This document shows, in pieces, positions 44,046 through 52,154 of a stretch of DNA of 64,000 nucleotides (positions are counted from its first letter, which is position 1; every line of letters begins with the position of its first letter). The DNA lies in the NCBI RefSeq assembly GCF_019635515.1, contig NZ_JAHBZI010000001.1, positions 124,001 to 188,000 on the forward strand, written 5' to 3'. The stretch comes from Sphingomonas sp. (lineage in GTDB: Bacteria; Pseudomonadota; Alphaproteobacteria; Sphingomonadales; Sphingomonadaceae). Under the pieces are notes generated by a model, which saw only the letters and a list, made by a program, of their open reading frames with translations, did no database searches and had not been told where the DNA came from. Both the position numbers and the translations under genes were made by a program.

Positions 44046-44453
44046 ATGGCGGCGGAGAAGGGTAGCGCGTTTTTGCTGAAGGTCGGCAACGGTGCGACAC
44101 CGGTGGTCTATGCGACGGTGGCGGGGCTTCGGACGACGCAGCTGAGCGTCAATGGCGAGGCGGTGGCGATCACTTCCAAGGACAGCGGCGGGTGGCGCGA
44201 GCTGCTGTCGGGGGCGGGGGTGCGATCGGTCAGCGTCTCGGGCGCCGGGGTGTTCACCGGATCGGCGGCGGAAACCCGGGTGAAGAGCAATGCGCTGTCG
44301 GGCGTGCTCGACGATTACCGGCTGAGCTTCGAGAGCGGCGAGACGATGACCGGGCGGTTTCTGGTGACGCGGCTCGACTATGCCGGGGATTTCAACGGCG
44401 AGCGTTCGTACACGCTGAGCCTTGAGAGCTCGGGCGCGGTGGTTTCGGCATGA
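44046..44453 (+). CDS. GTA major tail tube protein (g9, TP901-1 family)
   Basis: The protein has 135 residues from ATG 44046 (GAGGAGG six bases upstream; ATG 44040 is in frame). KGSAFLLKVGN...PVVYATVAGLRTTQLSVNGEAVAITSKDSGGWRELLSGAGVRSVSVSGAGVF is the classic phage major tail TP901-1 opening (DIT.KDSGGW). It polymerises into the tail tube. The stop overlaps g10 by 4 bp. Confidence 0.93.
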   Translation: MAAEKGSAFLLKVGNGATPVVYATVAGLRTTQLSVNGEAVAITSKDSGGWRELLSGAGVRSVSVSGAGVFTGSAAETRVKSNALSGVLDDYRLSFESGETMTGRFLVTRLDYAGDFNGERSYTLSLESSGAVVSA

Positions 44454-44761
44454 GCATCGCGAATCCCGCGCGGGGCGAGGCCGAGCTGCGGGTGGGCGGC
44501 GTGATCCTGGTGCTGCGGCCGAGCTTTCAGGCGCTGGTCGCGGCGGAGGCTGAGGTCGGGCCGTTGTTTGCCTTGGTCGAACGTGCGGCGGAAGGGCGGC
44601 TGGGGCTGGCGGAGATGGTGGCGTTGTTCTGGCACTGCCTGAGCGGGCGGCCGGAGGGGCTGACGCGCGAAGCGTTTGGCGAGGCGGTGATGGCGCGCGG
44701 GCTGGCGGCGGCGACGCCGGCGCTCAAGGTGCTGATCGGCCAGATCCTGGCGGGGCGGTGA
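44450..44761 (+). CDS. GTA family protein g10
   Basis: The protein has 103 residues. GEAELRVGGVILVLRPSFQALVAAEAEVGPLFALVERAAEGRLGLAEMVALFWHCLSGRPEGL is the GTA g10 pattern, analogous to a tail-chaperone (G-like) protein. Its function is inferred from cluster position between tube and tape measure. Stop TGA 44759-44761 overlaps the next start. Confidence 0.8.
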   Translation: MSIANPARGEAELRVGGVILVLRPSFQALVAAEAEVGPLFALVERAAEGRLGLAEMVALFWHCLSGRPEGLTREAFGEAVMARGLAAATPALKVLIGQILAGR

Positions 44762-45090
44762 TGGCGGAAATGATCCTCCCCGGGACGGGGAGGGGGACCA
44801 GCGAAGCTGGTGGAGGGGGCGGGCCGCGAACGTTTCGTTTGCGGCCCGCCCCCTCCGTCAGCGCAGTCGCGCTGCCACCTCCCCGTGCCGGGGAGGATCG
44901 ATTTGCCACGACGGCCGCGAAACTGGCGGGGGCGGCGGGCGTGATGTTTGGCTGGAGCCCGTGCGCGTTCTGGCAGGCGACGCCGGCGGAGCTGGGCGCG
45001 CTGATCGACGCGCTCAGGGGTGAGGCGGGGGTGGAGGCCGCGGATGCGGCGACACTGGCGCGGCTCAAGGAGCAATTTCCCGATGGATGA
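44761..45090 (+). CDS. GTA phage tail assembly chaperone (g10.1) with in-frame repeat insertion
   Basis: The 109-residue protein has MAEM, then 42 residues of low-complexity PG/GR/PPP sequence, then RFATTAAKLAGAAGVMFGWSPCAFWQATPAELGALIDAL, the conserved core of the rcc01693-type tail assembly chaperone. Without the 42 residues, the protein would have 67, the usual family size. The extra segment is the family D repeat at 44773-44898. If translation uses the normal start, the insertion is translated and extends the N-terminus. No other likely start lies between the repeat and the core. Confidence 0.8.
   Translation: MAEMILPGTGRGTSEAGGGGGPRTFRLRPAPSVSAVALPPPRAGEDRFATTAAKLAGAAGVMFGWSPCAFWQATPAELGALIDALRGEAGVEAADAATLARLKEQFPDG
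44773..44898. repeat. Palindromic repeat element, family D, inserted in frame in a GTA gene
   Basis: The 126-bp element begins ATCCTCCCCG and ends CGGGGAGGAT, bounded by gaaatg and cgattt. Its core forms a perfect 13-bp stem, GGGGGCGGGCCGC with GCGGCCCGCCCCC. 126 is a multiple of three and the frame read has no stop, so the host reading frame is preserved. Confidence 0.88.
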
Positions 45091-45640
45091 AGAAATCGAG
45101 CGGCTGATCGTGTCGGTGCGTGCCGATACGGCGGGCTTCGCCCGCGATGTGGCCGAGATGCGCGGCAGCCTGGAAGGGCCGATGGAGGCGGGGGCGAACC
45201 GCGCCGGGCGGGCGATCGAAGGCGCGCTGCTGCGCGCGGTGCGGACCGGCAAGCTGGGGTTCGACGATCTCGCCAAGGTGGCGCTGGGCGTGATGGACGA
45301 GATCGCCAAGGCGGCGCTGCGCGGCGGGATTTCGGCGGTGACCGGGCAGGGCGGGATCGGCGGCGTGCTGGCCGGCCTGATCGGCGGGCTGGCAGGGGCG
45401 CCGGGGCGGGCGACGGGCGGGCCGGTCAGCCCGTCGCGGCCCTATCTTGTCGGCGAGCGCGGGCCGGAATTGTTTGTGCCGACCGCCGCGGGGCAGGTGA
45501 TGCCGGCCGGCGGCGGCGCGCGCGACGTACGGGTGGCGATCACGGTCAACGCCAGCGGCGCCGATGCGCCGCGGGCGCTGGCGCAGTCGAGCCGGCAAGT
45601 GGCGCGGGCGGTGAAGGCGGCGCTGGCCGGGGTGGACTAA
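45083..45640 (+). CDS. GTA tape measure-like protein (g11)
   Basis: The protein has 185 residues, with IERLIVSVRADTAGFARDVAEMRGSLEGPMEAGANRAGRAIEGALLRAVRTGKLGFDDLAKVALGVMDEIAKAAL and ATGGPVSPSRPYLVGERGPELFVPTAAGQVMP. This is the phage lambda-type TMP N-terminus plus GGPV...(Y/F)LVGERGPE(L/F) C-terminal block. It is unusually short, consistent with the short GTA tail. Its stop overlaps the opposite-strand gene by 4 bp. Confidence 0.88.
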   Translation: MDEEIERLIVSVRADTAGFARDVAEMRGSLEGPMEAGANRAGRAIEGALLRAVRTGKLGFDDLAKVALGVMDEIAKAALRGGISAVTGQGGIGGVLAGLIGGLAGAPGRATGGPVSPSRPYLVGERGPELFVPTAAGQVMPAGGGARDVRVAITVNASGADAPRALAQSSRQVARAVKAALAGVD

Positions 45641-45951
45641 CGTTTCTGGAAGACTTCGAGGCGCTGCGCCACTTCCCACTGACCCTCACCCTTGGTGAGG
45701 CGGACGATCAGGAAGTTGCGGCCGGTGCGGTAGTGGAAGGTCGCCTTGCAGGTGACCGTGTTCTCGTCCCGGTCAGGTCTTTCGCAGAAGACGTCGGTGA
45801 CCTGGCGGACGGGATTCTGGTCGTCGATCAGGATGCCCGTGCCCTTGTCCTCGTCGCGGAGAATCGCGAGGCGCAACTCGGCGACGGTCGGACAGAAGCC
45901 CGGGTCGGCGCAGTGCGCCGGCGCGGCGGCAAGCAGCATGGCGGTGATCAT
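45637..45951 (-). CDS. Small secreted protein, unknown
   Basis: The protein has 104 residues from ATG 45951 with GGGAG upstream. Signal peptide MITAMLLAAAPAHCA precedes PGFCPTVAELRLAILRDEDKGTGI, QVTDVFCERPDRDENTVTCKATFHYRTGR (three further Cys) and VEVFQKR. It is a small periplasmic protein with four Cys that suggest disulfides. No family was recognised. It lies antisense to the GTA cluster in the g11-g12 gap and is not a known GTA component. Confidence 0.65.
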   Translation of the reverse strand: MITAMLLAAAPAHCADPGFCPTVAELRLAILRDEDKGTGILIDDQNPVRQVTDVFCERPDRDENTVTCKATFHYRTGRNFLIVRLTKGEGQWEVAQRLEVFQKR

Positions 45952-46007
45952 GATGGCGCTCCCGAATCTTGACGCGCCAGAGCTAACCAAAAATGACGGG
46001 AGTTCCT

Positions 46008-48209
46008 ATGGGGCATTGGCTTGCCGGGCAGCGTCAGGGCCAGATCGAAGGCGTGGTATCGCGGTTCGATCCGGCCTTGTGGGCGGTCAATTTCCCCCGG
46101 CCGATGATGGCGGCGGTGACGGCCACCGCGCCGGATGCGCTGCGGGTGGATGCGGTGTTCTATCGCGCCGACCAGGCCGGCGGGCTGATCTGGGAGGCGG
46201 AGGACCGGCACGACCATCCGTTGCTGCGCTACGAGACCGCGCGGGATTTCCGCGGGTGCCGGTTGCGGTTTCGGTGGCGGGCTTCGGGGTTGCTCGGGCT
46301 CGACGCCGTCAACGGACCGGTGCTGACGATCGAGGGGCGCGACGCCACGGGCGCGGCGCGGGCTTGGTATGTGCGGCTGTGGAACTATGCGGCGGGCACG
46401 CCAGCGGACGCCCTGGTCTCGATCGACTTCGCGGCGGTCGATGGCGGCTTCCTGCTGCCGGGCGAGGCGGATCCGGTCTGGGCCGGGGATGTCGACCGGA
46501 TGTTCGTGTCGCTGGTTCCGGAGGGGTATTCGGGGGTGGATACCGCGCTGGCCGCACCGGTCGAGGCATGGGCGGAGCTTTCCGGCATCGTCTGCGAGGG
46601 GCCGGGGGCGGTGCTGGCGATGGGCGACGTGGTGGTCCCCGAACATGGGCTGCAAATCGCCAATGGCTATGACGATTGCTACCATCTGACCCCGGCGCGG
46701 GTGCTGAGGAACATCCTTCAGCTCGGCTATCGCGGCAGCATCCTCCACTATGTCGGGATGAGCCATTTCCCGCGGCTCGAGGGGGTGGCGGGCGGCTATT
46801 ATGCGAGCCCTGGCGACAGCGCGCTGAACGTGGCGTGCCAGGCCTGGCATCGCGATTTCGCGGCGCGGGCGAGGGCGCTGGGATATTCGGTGATCTGGTC
46901 GCTCAGCTATGAATTGCTCGAACGGCATTGCTGGGACGACTGGAAGCAGCGGGCGGCGGACGGATCGCCGGCGCTGACCGGCTGGGAGCCGCCATCGGCG
47001 CTGCTGTCGCCGGCGCGGCCGCAAGCGATGGCGTATCTGCGGGCGGTGGCGCTGGCGTTTTGCGGGATCGCGGCGGATGCGGGCCTCGCTGTGCGGTTCC
47101 AGATCGGTGAGCCGTGGTGGTGGACGCTGCCCGACGGAAGTCTCTGTATTCACGACGACGCGGTGGCGGGGCGCGACCCGGGGGCGTTGCTGGCCGATTC
47201 GACGCTGATGCTGCGCGATGCGGTGAAGGCGGCGCACCCGCAAGCCGAGGTGCTGCTGCTGGTCTATCTGCCGACGGCGCTGCGCAATCCGGAGGCGAAC
47301 CTGCCGCCCGGCTGGGCGGCGCCGGCGTTCGATGCGCTGCAGCTCGAGGATTATGACTGGGCGGCGGCGGGGGATATCGCGGCGAGCGATCGCGGGCTGG
47401 CGCTGGCCGAGGCGCGGCTGGGGTATGGACCAGGCGACCAGCACTATCTGAGCGGGTTCGTATTGGCGGCGGAGGATGCCGCTGACTGGCGGAATATCGA
47501 TGCGGCGGCAGAACGGGCGCGAGCGCGCGGCGTGGCCGAAACCTTCGTCTGGGCGCTGCCGCAGGTGCTGCGCGATGGCTTTGTGCATTTCGGCGCCTTT
47601 GAAGAAGAAACCTGGGAGGATGATGTGGACGCGTTCGACGACGTGCTGTTTCCGATCGCGCTGGGCCGCGAGGCGGAGGTGGCGCCCGAGACTTCGACGG
47701 CGATCGTGACCAGCGCCGGCGGAGCCGAGGCGCGCAATGTCGAATGGGCCGAGGCGCGGACGCATTACGATGTCGGGCCCGGAGTGCGCTCCGAGGCGGA
47801 TATCGCGGCGCTGCTGGGGTTCTTCCGCGCGCGGATGGGGCCGGCGCGCGGGTTTCGCCTGCGCGACCCGTTCGACTGGCAGGGGGACGATGAGGTGCTC
47901 GGCATCGGCGATGGCGAGACGCGGACGTTTCCGCTGGTGCGGCATTATGGCGGGGTGACGCGGCGGATCACGCGGCCGGTTGCGGGCACGGTCTCGGTGG
48001 CGGTGGACGGCGTCGAGGCTTCGGATTTCGTGCTCGGCGCGGGCGGGGTGGTGACGCTCGACGCGGCGCCGGCGGCGGGCGCGGCGGTGACCGCGAGCTT
48101 TGTGTTCGACGTGCCGGTGCGCTTCGCCGAGGACCGGCTGACGGTGAGCCGGGCGACGTTCCTGGCCGGGGCGGCGGCGAGCGTGCCGCTGGTCGAGGTG
48201 CGCGAATGA
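46008..48209 (+). CDS. GTA fused TIM-barrel/sheath-like and DUF2460 tail protein (g12)
   Basis: The protein has 733 residues from ATG 46008. The N-terminal ~230 residues form a beta-rich region (non-contractile tail sheath-like), residues ~230-540 contain GYDDCYHLTPARVLRNILQLGYRGSILHYVGMSHFPRLE and LQLEDYDWAAAGDIA, a TIM-barrel (glycoside hydrolase-like) pattern, and residues ~560-733 are DUF2460 (TSAGGAEARNVEWAEARTHYDVG, FRARMGPARGFRLRDPFDW). In RcGTA, DUF2460 (g12) is a separate ~210-residue distal tail protein. The fusion therefore bundles the g12 function with a barrel. It likely sits at the tail tip. Confidence 0.85.
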   Translation: MGHWLAGQRQGQIEGVVSRFDPALWAVNFPRPMMAAVTATAPDALRVDAVFYRADQAGGLIWEAEDRHDHPLLRYETARDFRGCRLRFRWRASGLLGLDAVNGPVLTIEGRDATGAARAWYVRLWNYAAGTPADALVSIDFAAVDGGFLLPGEADPVWAGDVDRMFVSLVPEGYSGVDTALAAPVEAWAELSGIVCEGPGAVLAMGDVVVPEHGLQIANGYDDCYHLTPARVLRNILQLGYRGSILHYVGMSHFPRLEGVAGGYYASPGDSALNVACQAWHRDFAARARALGYSVIWSLSYELLERHCWDDWKQRAADGSPALTGWEPPSALLSPARPQAMAYLRAVALAFCGIAADAGLAVRFQIGEPWWWTLPDGSLCIHDDAVAGRDPGALLADSTLMLRDAVKAAHPQAEVLLLVYLPTALRNPEANLPPGWAAPAFDALQLEDYDWAAAGDIAASDRGLALAEARLGYGPGDQHYLSGFVLAAEDAADWRNIDAAAERARARGVAETFVWALPQVLRDGFVHFGAFEEETWEDDVDAFDDVLFPIALGREAEVAPETSTAIVTSAGGAEARNVEWAEARTHYDVGPGVRSEADIAALLGFFRARMGPARGFRLRDPFDWQGDDEVLGIGDGETRTFPLVRHYGGVTRRITRPVAGTVSVAVDGVEASDFVLGAGGVVTLDAAPAAGAAVTASFVFDVPVRFAEDRLTVSRATFLAGAAASVPLVEVRE

Positions 48210-49009
48210 GCTGGCTGGACGGGACGCTGACCAGCATCGCCCTGTGCTGGCGGATCGAGCGGCGCGACGGGGTGACGATCGGGCTGACCGCGCATGACCG
48301 CGATCTGATGATCGGCGGGCTGGTCTATCGCGCCGCGCCGGGGATGACGCCGAGCGCCATCCAGCGCGGCGCGGGGCTCGATGCCGACAGCATGGACGTG
48401 ACCGGGGCGCTGAGCAGTTCGGCGATTTCGGAAGGCGATCTGCTGGCCGGGCGCTGGGACGGGGCGCGGGTGGAAGTGTTCGCGACCGACTGGACCGATC
48501 CGGGCGAGCGGGTGGCGCTGGGCGCGGGCACGATCGGGACGGTCGAGATCGCCGACGGGATGCTCACCGCCGAGCTGAAGGGCGTGGCGGCGGGGCTGGA
48601 GCGGCCGGTGGTCGAGGAGACCTCGCCCGAATGCCGCGCCGAGCTGGGTGACAAGCGATGCCGCGTGGCGATGGCGGGGCGGCGGCGGTTCGCGGTGGTG
48701 ACGGGGATCGACGGGGCGGTGCTGACGCTCGATTCGGAAGAGCCGGAGGCGGGCTGCTATGGCGGTGGGCGGTTGCGCTGGTTTGGCGGGGCCAATTCGG
48801 GACTGGAGGATGCGGTTGCGCGGTCCGACGGCGCGACGGTGACGCTGCGGCGGGCGCCGCGCTTCGCGAGCCCGGGGCGAATCGAGCTGATCGAGGGATG
48901 CGACAAGAGCCTGGCGACCTGTGCGGGGCGCTTCGCCAACGTTCTCAACTTTCGCGGCGAGCCCTATCTGCCCGGGACCGACTTGCTGACGCGCTATCCG
49001 GGGGGATGA
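48206..49009 (+). CDS. GTA DUF2163 baseplate hub-like protein (g13)
   Basis: The protein has 267 residues. LCWRIERRDGVTIGLTAHDRDLMIGGLVYRAAPGMTPSAIQ and EVFATDWTDPGERVALGAGTIGTVEI match DUF2163 with CRVAMAGR and CDKSLATCAGRFANVLNFRGEPYLPGTDLLTRYPG (conserved Cys cluster). GTA gp13 makes the baseplate hub with iron-sulfur or disulfide features. Overlap of 4 bp with the upstream and downstream genes shows coupling. Confidence 0.88.
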   Translation: MSWLDGTLTSIALCWRIERRDGVTIGLTAHDRDLMIGGLVYRAAPGMTPSAIQRGAGLDADSMDVTGALSSSAISEGDLLAGRWDGARVEVFATDWTDPGERVALGAGTIGTVEIADGMLTAELKGVAAGLERPVVEETSPECRAELGDKRCRVAMAGRRRFAVVTGIDGAVLTLDSEEPEAGCYGGGRLRWFGGANSGLEDAVARSDGATVTLRRAPRFASPGRIELIEGCDKSLATCAGRFANVLNFRGEPYLPGTDLLTRYPGG

Positions 49010-49377
49010 GCGCGGAGCGGGCGCGCCTGGCGATCGGCGCGCGCTTTCGCCCGCATGGCCGCGATCCGGCGACTGGGCTCGATTGCGTCGGGCTGGCGGC
49101 CTGGGCCTTCGAGGCGAGGGTGCCGCGCGATTACGCGCTGCGCAGCGGCGATGCCGCGCGGGTGTGCGCGGTGGCGGCGGCGCTGGGACTGGTCAAGGCG
49201 GACGACCGTATGGCGGGCGACCTGTTGCTGCTCCGGATGGGGCCGGGCCTTTTGCATCTGGCGATCGATAGCGGCGGCGGCGTGATCCATGCCGACGCGA
49301 TGCTGCGCCGCGTGGTCGAGCGGCCGGGCGCGATTCCGGGCGACGTGATCGGGCGCTGGCGCAAACAAGGGGATTGA
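49006..49377 (+). CDS. GTA NlpC/P60 cell-wall peptidase (g14)
   Basis: The protein has 123 residues. GLDCVGLAAWAF gives catalytic Cys27 in the NlpC/P60 DC.G(L/F) motif. MAGDLLLLRMGPGLLHLAID gives catalytic His84 in the (M/L).HLAI context. It cleaves peptidoglycan peptides so the tail can reach the recipient inner membrane. It has the normal size for GTA gp14. Confidence 0.88.
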   Translation: MSAERARLAIGARFRPHGRDPATGLDCVGLAAWAFEARVPRDYALRSGDAARVCAVAAALGLVKADDRMAGDLLLLRMGPGLLHLAIDSGGGVIHADAMLRRVVERPGAIPGDVIGRWRKQGD

Positions 49378-49378
49378 G

Positions 49379-51541
49379 ATGGCGACATTGGTGCTGACCG
49401 TCGCGGGCGGACTGATCGGCGGGCCGGTGGGCGCTGCGATCGGATCGGTGGTGGGAAACGCCATCGATCGCGAAGTGCTGTTCAAGCCCAAGGGCCGCGA
49501 GGGGCCGCGGCTGAGCGAACTGAAGTTGCAGACCAGTTCCTACGGCACGCAGATCCCGAAGCTGTTCGGGACGATGCGGGTGGCGGGATCGGTGATCTGG
49601 GCGACCGACCTGATCGAGCATCGCAACACATCGGGCGGTGGCAAGGGGCGGCCGGGCACGACGAGCTATTCCTATACGGCGAGCTTCGCGGTGGCACTGT
49701 CGGCGCGGCCGGTGCTGGGCGTCGGGCGGATCTGGGCGGACGGGAAGTTGCTGCGCGGGCAGGCAGGCGACTGGAAGGCGCGGACCGGGTTCCGGCTGCA
49801 TCCGGGCGGCGAGGATCAGGGGGCCGATCCGCTGATCGCGGCCGTCGAAGGCACGGGCGCGGCGCCGGCGCATCGCGGAATCGCCTATGCGGTGTTCGAG
49901 GATCTGGAGCTGGCGGAGTTCGGCAACCGCATCCCGTCGCTGACGTTCGAAGTGACCGCCGATGCCGGGCCGGTCGAGGCGGGAGCGATCCTGCGCGGGA
50001 TCGGCGAGATCGGTTGCGACGAGCCGACGGTGGCGCTGGAGGGCTTCTCGGCGCACGGCGCGAGCGTGCGGGCGGTGGCGGAGACGCTGGCCGGCGCCTG
50101 TGGCGGCTGGTTCCGTGGCGATGCCGGGCTGACGCTGATCGGCGGGTCAGGCGCGGCGCTGGCGCTGGAGGATAAAGGCACGCGCGCGCGCGATCACGCG
50201 CGCGCGAGGCGAACGATCGCCGCCGCCGATACGGCTCCGCGGACGCTGACGCTCAGCTATTACGATCCGGCGCGCGATTATCAGGCGGGCGTGCAGCGGG
50301 CGGTGCGTCCGGGGGCGGGGAACCGCGAGGCGCGGCTGGAGCTGCCTGCGGCGATCGGCGCGGGAGCGGCCAAGACGATTGCCGAGAGCGCGCTGGCGCG
50401 GTTCGATGCTGAGCGCGAGCGGCGCAGCGTCGCGCTGGGCTGTGATCGACTGGATGTGCGCCCCGGCGAGCGGGTGACGATCGCGGGCGCGCCGGGGGTG
50501 TGGCGCGTCGACAGCTGGTCGCTCGAAGCGATGGTGGTGACGCTCGATTGCGTCTCGGTGGCGCCGGGCGCGCTGGCGGTGGCGGCCAGCCCGGGCCGCG
50601 TGCTGGCGGCGCCAGACGCGGCGATCGGCGGCACGATCGTGCACGCTTTTGAATTGCCGCCGCTCGACGAGGCGCTGGCGAGCGTGCCGCGGCTGGCGGT
50701 CGCGGCGGCGGGCACCGCCCCCGGCTGGCGGAGCGCGGCGCTGCTGACCAGTCTCGACGATGGCGCGCATTGGACGGCGGCGGGATCGACCGCGGCGGCG
50801 GCGGTGCTGGGAAGTATCGCCGTGCCGCCGGGGGCGGGATCGCCGGCGCTCGAGGATTTGCGCAACCGCTTCGAAGTCGAGCTGGCCCGGCCGGATATGA
50901 TTCTGGCCGATGCCGACGGGGCGGCGCTGGCTGCCGGCGTGAACCTGGCGATGGCGGGGGACGAGCTGATCCAGTTCGGCCGCGCCGAGCGGCTGGGCGG
51001 GGCGCGCTGGCGGCTGAGCCGGTTGTGGCGCGGGCGGCGAGGAACCGAGGCCGCCGCGATGCAGGTGACCGGCGACCGCTTCGTGCTGATCGATGCTGAC
51101 ACGCTGGCGCTGCGCGATCTGCCGCTTTCGGCGATCGGGAGCAGCGTCGCCGTGCTCGCGCAGGGCGCGGGCGACGGTAGCGGCGCGGGCGAGGCGGTGG
51201 CTGGCGCCACCGGCATCGCTGTGATGCCGCCATCGCCCGTTCATTTCATGGCCGTGCCACAGCCTGACGGTGGCGCGCTGCTGCGCTGGGTGCGGCGCAG
51301 CAGAAACGGATGGGGCTGGATCGACGGCGCCGACGCGCCGCTCGGCGAGGCCAGCGAGCGCTACCGCGTCACGGTCACGCCCGCAGGTGGCGCTGCCTGG
51401 ACGGCGGAACTGATGGCATACGGAATGCGGATACCGCCCGAGGCCCGCGCGATCACCCTTCATATCGCGGTGCAACAGATGGGCACGCACGGGCTATCGC
51501 GTCCTGCGACTCTGATCCTTCCAGCAATTGGAGATGCTTGA
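49379..51541 (+). CDS. GTA large tail tip protein (g15, without glycoside-hydrolase domain)
   Basis: The protein has 720 residues. VAGGLIGGPVGAAIGSVVGNAIDREVLFKPKGREGPRLSELKLQTSSYGTQIPKLFGTMRVAGSVIWATDL opens as GTA gp15. Phage-tail_3-like blocks (TLTLSYYDPARDYQAGVQRAVRPG, LGCDRLDVRPGERVTIAG) fill the middle. RcGTA gp15 is about twice as long and contains a glycoside-hydrolase TIM barrel; no such insertion is present here, but a barrel-like segment occurs in the g12 homologue. It starts a base after g14. Confidence 0.88.
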   Translation: MATLVLTVAGGLIGGPVGAAIGSVVGNAIDREVLFKPKGREGPRLSELKLQTSSYGTQIPKLFGTMRVAGSVIWATDLIEHRNTSGGGKGRPGTTSYSYTASFAVALSARPVLGVGRIWADGKLLRGQAGDWKARTGFRLHPGGEDQGADPLIAAVEGTGAAPAHRGIAYAVFEDLELAEFGNRIPSLTFEVTADAGPVEAGAILRGIGEIGCDEPTVALEGFSAHGASVRAVAETLAGACGGWFRGDAGLTLIGGSGAALALEDKGTRARDHARARRTIAAADTAPRTLTLSYYDPARDYQAGVQRAVRPGAGNREARLELPAAIGAGAAKTIAESALARFDAERERRSVALGCDRLDVRPGERVTIAGAPGVWRVDSWSLEAMVVTLDCVSVAPGALAVAASPGRVLAAPDAAIGGTIVHAFELPPLDEALASVPRLAVAAAGTAPGWRSAALLTSLDDGAHWTAAGSTAAAAVLGSIAVPPGAGSPALEDLRNRFEVELARPDMILADADGAALAAGVNLAMAGDELIQFGRAERLGGARWRLSRLWRGRRGTEAAAMQVTGDRFVLIDADTLALRDLPLSAIGSSVAVLAQGAGDGSGAGEAVAGATGIAVMPPSPVHFMAVPQPDGGALLRWVRRSRNGWGWIDGADAPLGEASERYRVTVTPAGGAAWTAELMAYGMRIPPEARAITLHIAVQQMGTHGLSRPATLILPAIGDA

Positions 51542-52044
51542 TGACCGATTCTCTCACGCCCCGGCTGGCGCTGCCGTTGCTCGCCGCGGGCCAGGCGCAG
51601 AAGGAGATGTCTCATAATGAGGCGCTGGCGCGGATCGATATGACACTGCACGGAAACATAATTGCGGCGGACGCCGAGATTCCGCCGGGTGCGCCGGAAC
51701 CGGGACAGTGCTGGATCCTCGGGAGCGTGCCCGAAGCCGATTGGGCGGGGCATCCGCACGAGCTGGCGGGGTGGACCGGGGGCGGCTGGCGCTTCGTGGC
51801 GCCATGCGAGGGCATGCGGCTGTGGCTGGGTATAAATGGCGGATTCGCGTTGTTTTCGGGCGGCGAATGGCGACTGGGTGACGCGTATGGACGGCTGATT
51901 GTTGCTGGCGAACAGGTGGTTGGGCCGCGGGTTGCGGCGATCACGGAACCTAGCGGCGGCGCAACGGTTGATGCCGAGGCGCGGGCCACAATCCTGGCAG
52001 TGCTGAATGCGATGCGCGAACACGGACTCGTCGATGCAGGCTGA
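51541..52044 (+). CDS. DUF2793 protein
   Basis: The protein has 167 residues. RLALPLLAAGQAQKEMSHNEALARIDMTLH is the DUF2793 core, and GAPEPGQCWILGSVPEADWAGH follows with GGGWRFVAPCEGMRLWL. The ATG at 51541 overlaps the g15 stop. Such genes close sphingomonad GTA clusters; the protein may be a tail fibre or adhesin. The C-terminal ~45 residues may trimerise. Function is inferred from position. Confidence 0.85.
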   Translation: MTDSLTPRLALPLLAAGQAQKEMSHNEALARIDMTLHGNIIAADAEIPPGAPEPGQCWILGSVPEADWAGHPHELAGWTGGGWRFVAPCEGMRLWLGINGGFALFSGGEWRLGDAYGRLIVAGEQVVGPRVAAITEPSGGATVDAEARATILAVLNAMREHGLVDAG

Positions 52045-52083
52045 ATCTGTGACGTTCATGCAACAGTACCGGGATTTGTGCGC

Positions 52084-52112
52084 TTGCGTGGAAACCTTCG
52101 TTTCGGTACTGA
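52084..52112 (+). promoter_or_regulatory. Possible promoter of the ompA-like gene
   Basis: TTGCGT and TACTGA are separated by 17 bp, placing a start point about 35 bp before ATG 52155. GAAAGGGG is the ribosome-binding site. Confidence 0.35.
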
Positions 52113-52154
52113 GTTTGTCGCTGTCCGGAAGGACAACTTTGAAAGGGGATTAAG

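Noticed and set aside
45948..47945. A 665-residue frame on the - strand opposite the fused g12 protein
   Set aside because: Arg/Pro-rich shadow; the + strand product matches DUF2460.
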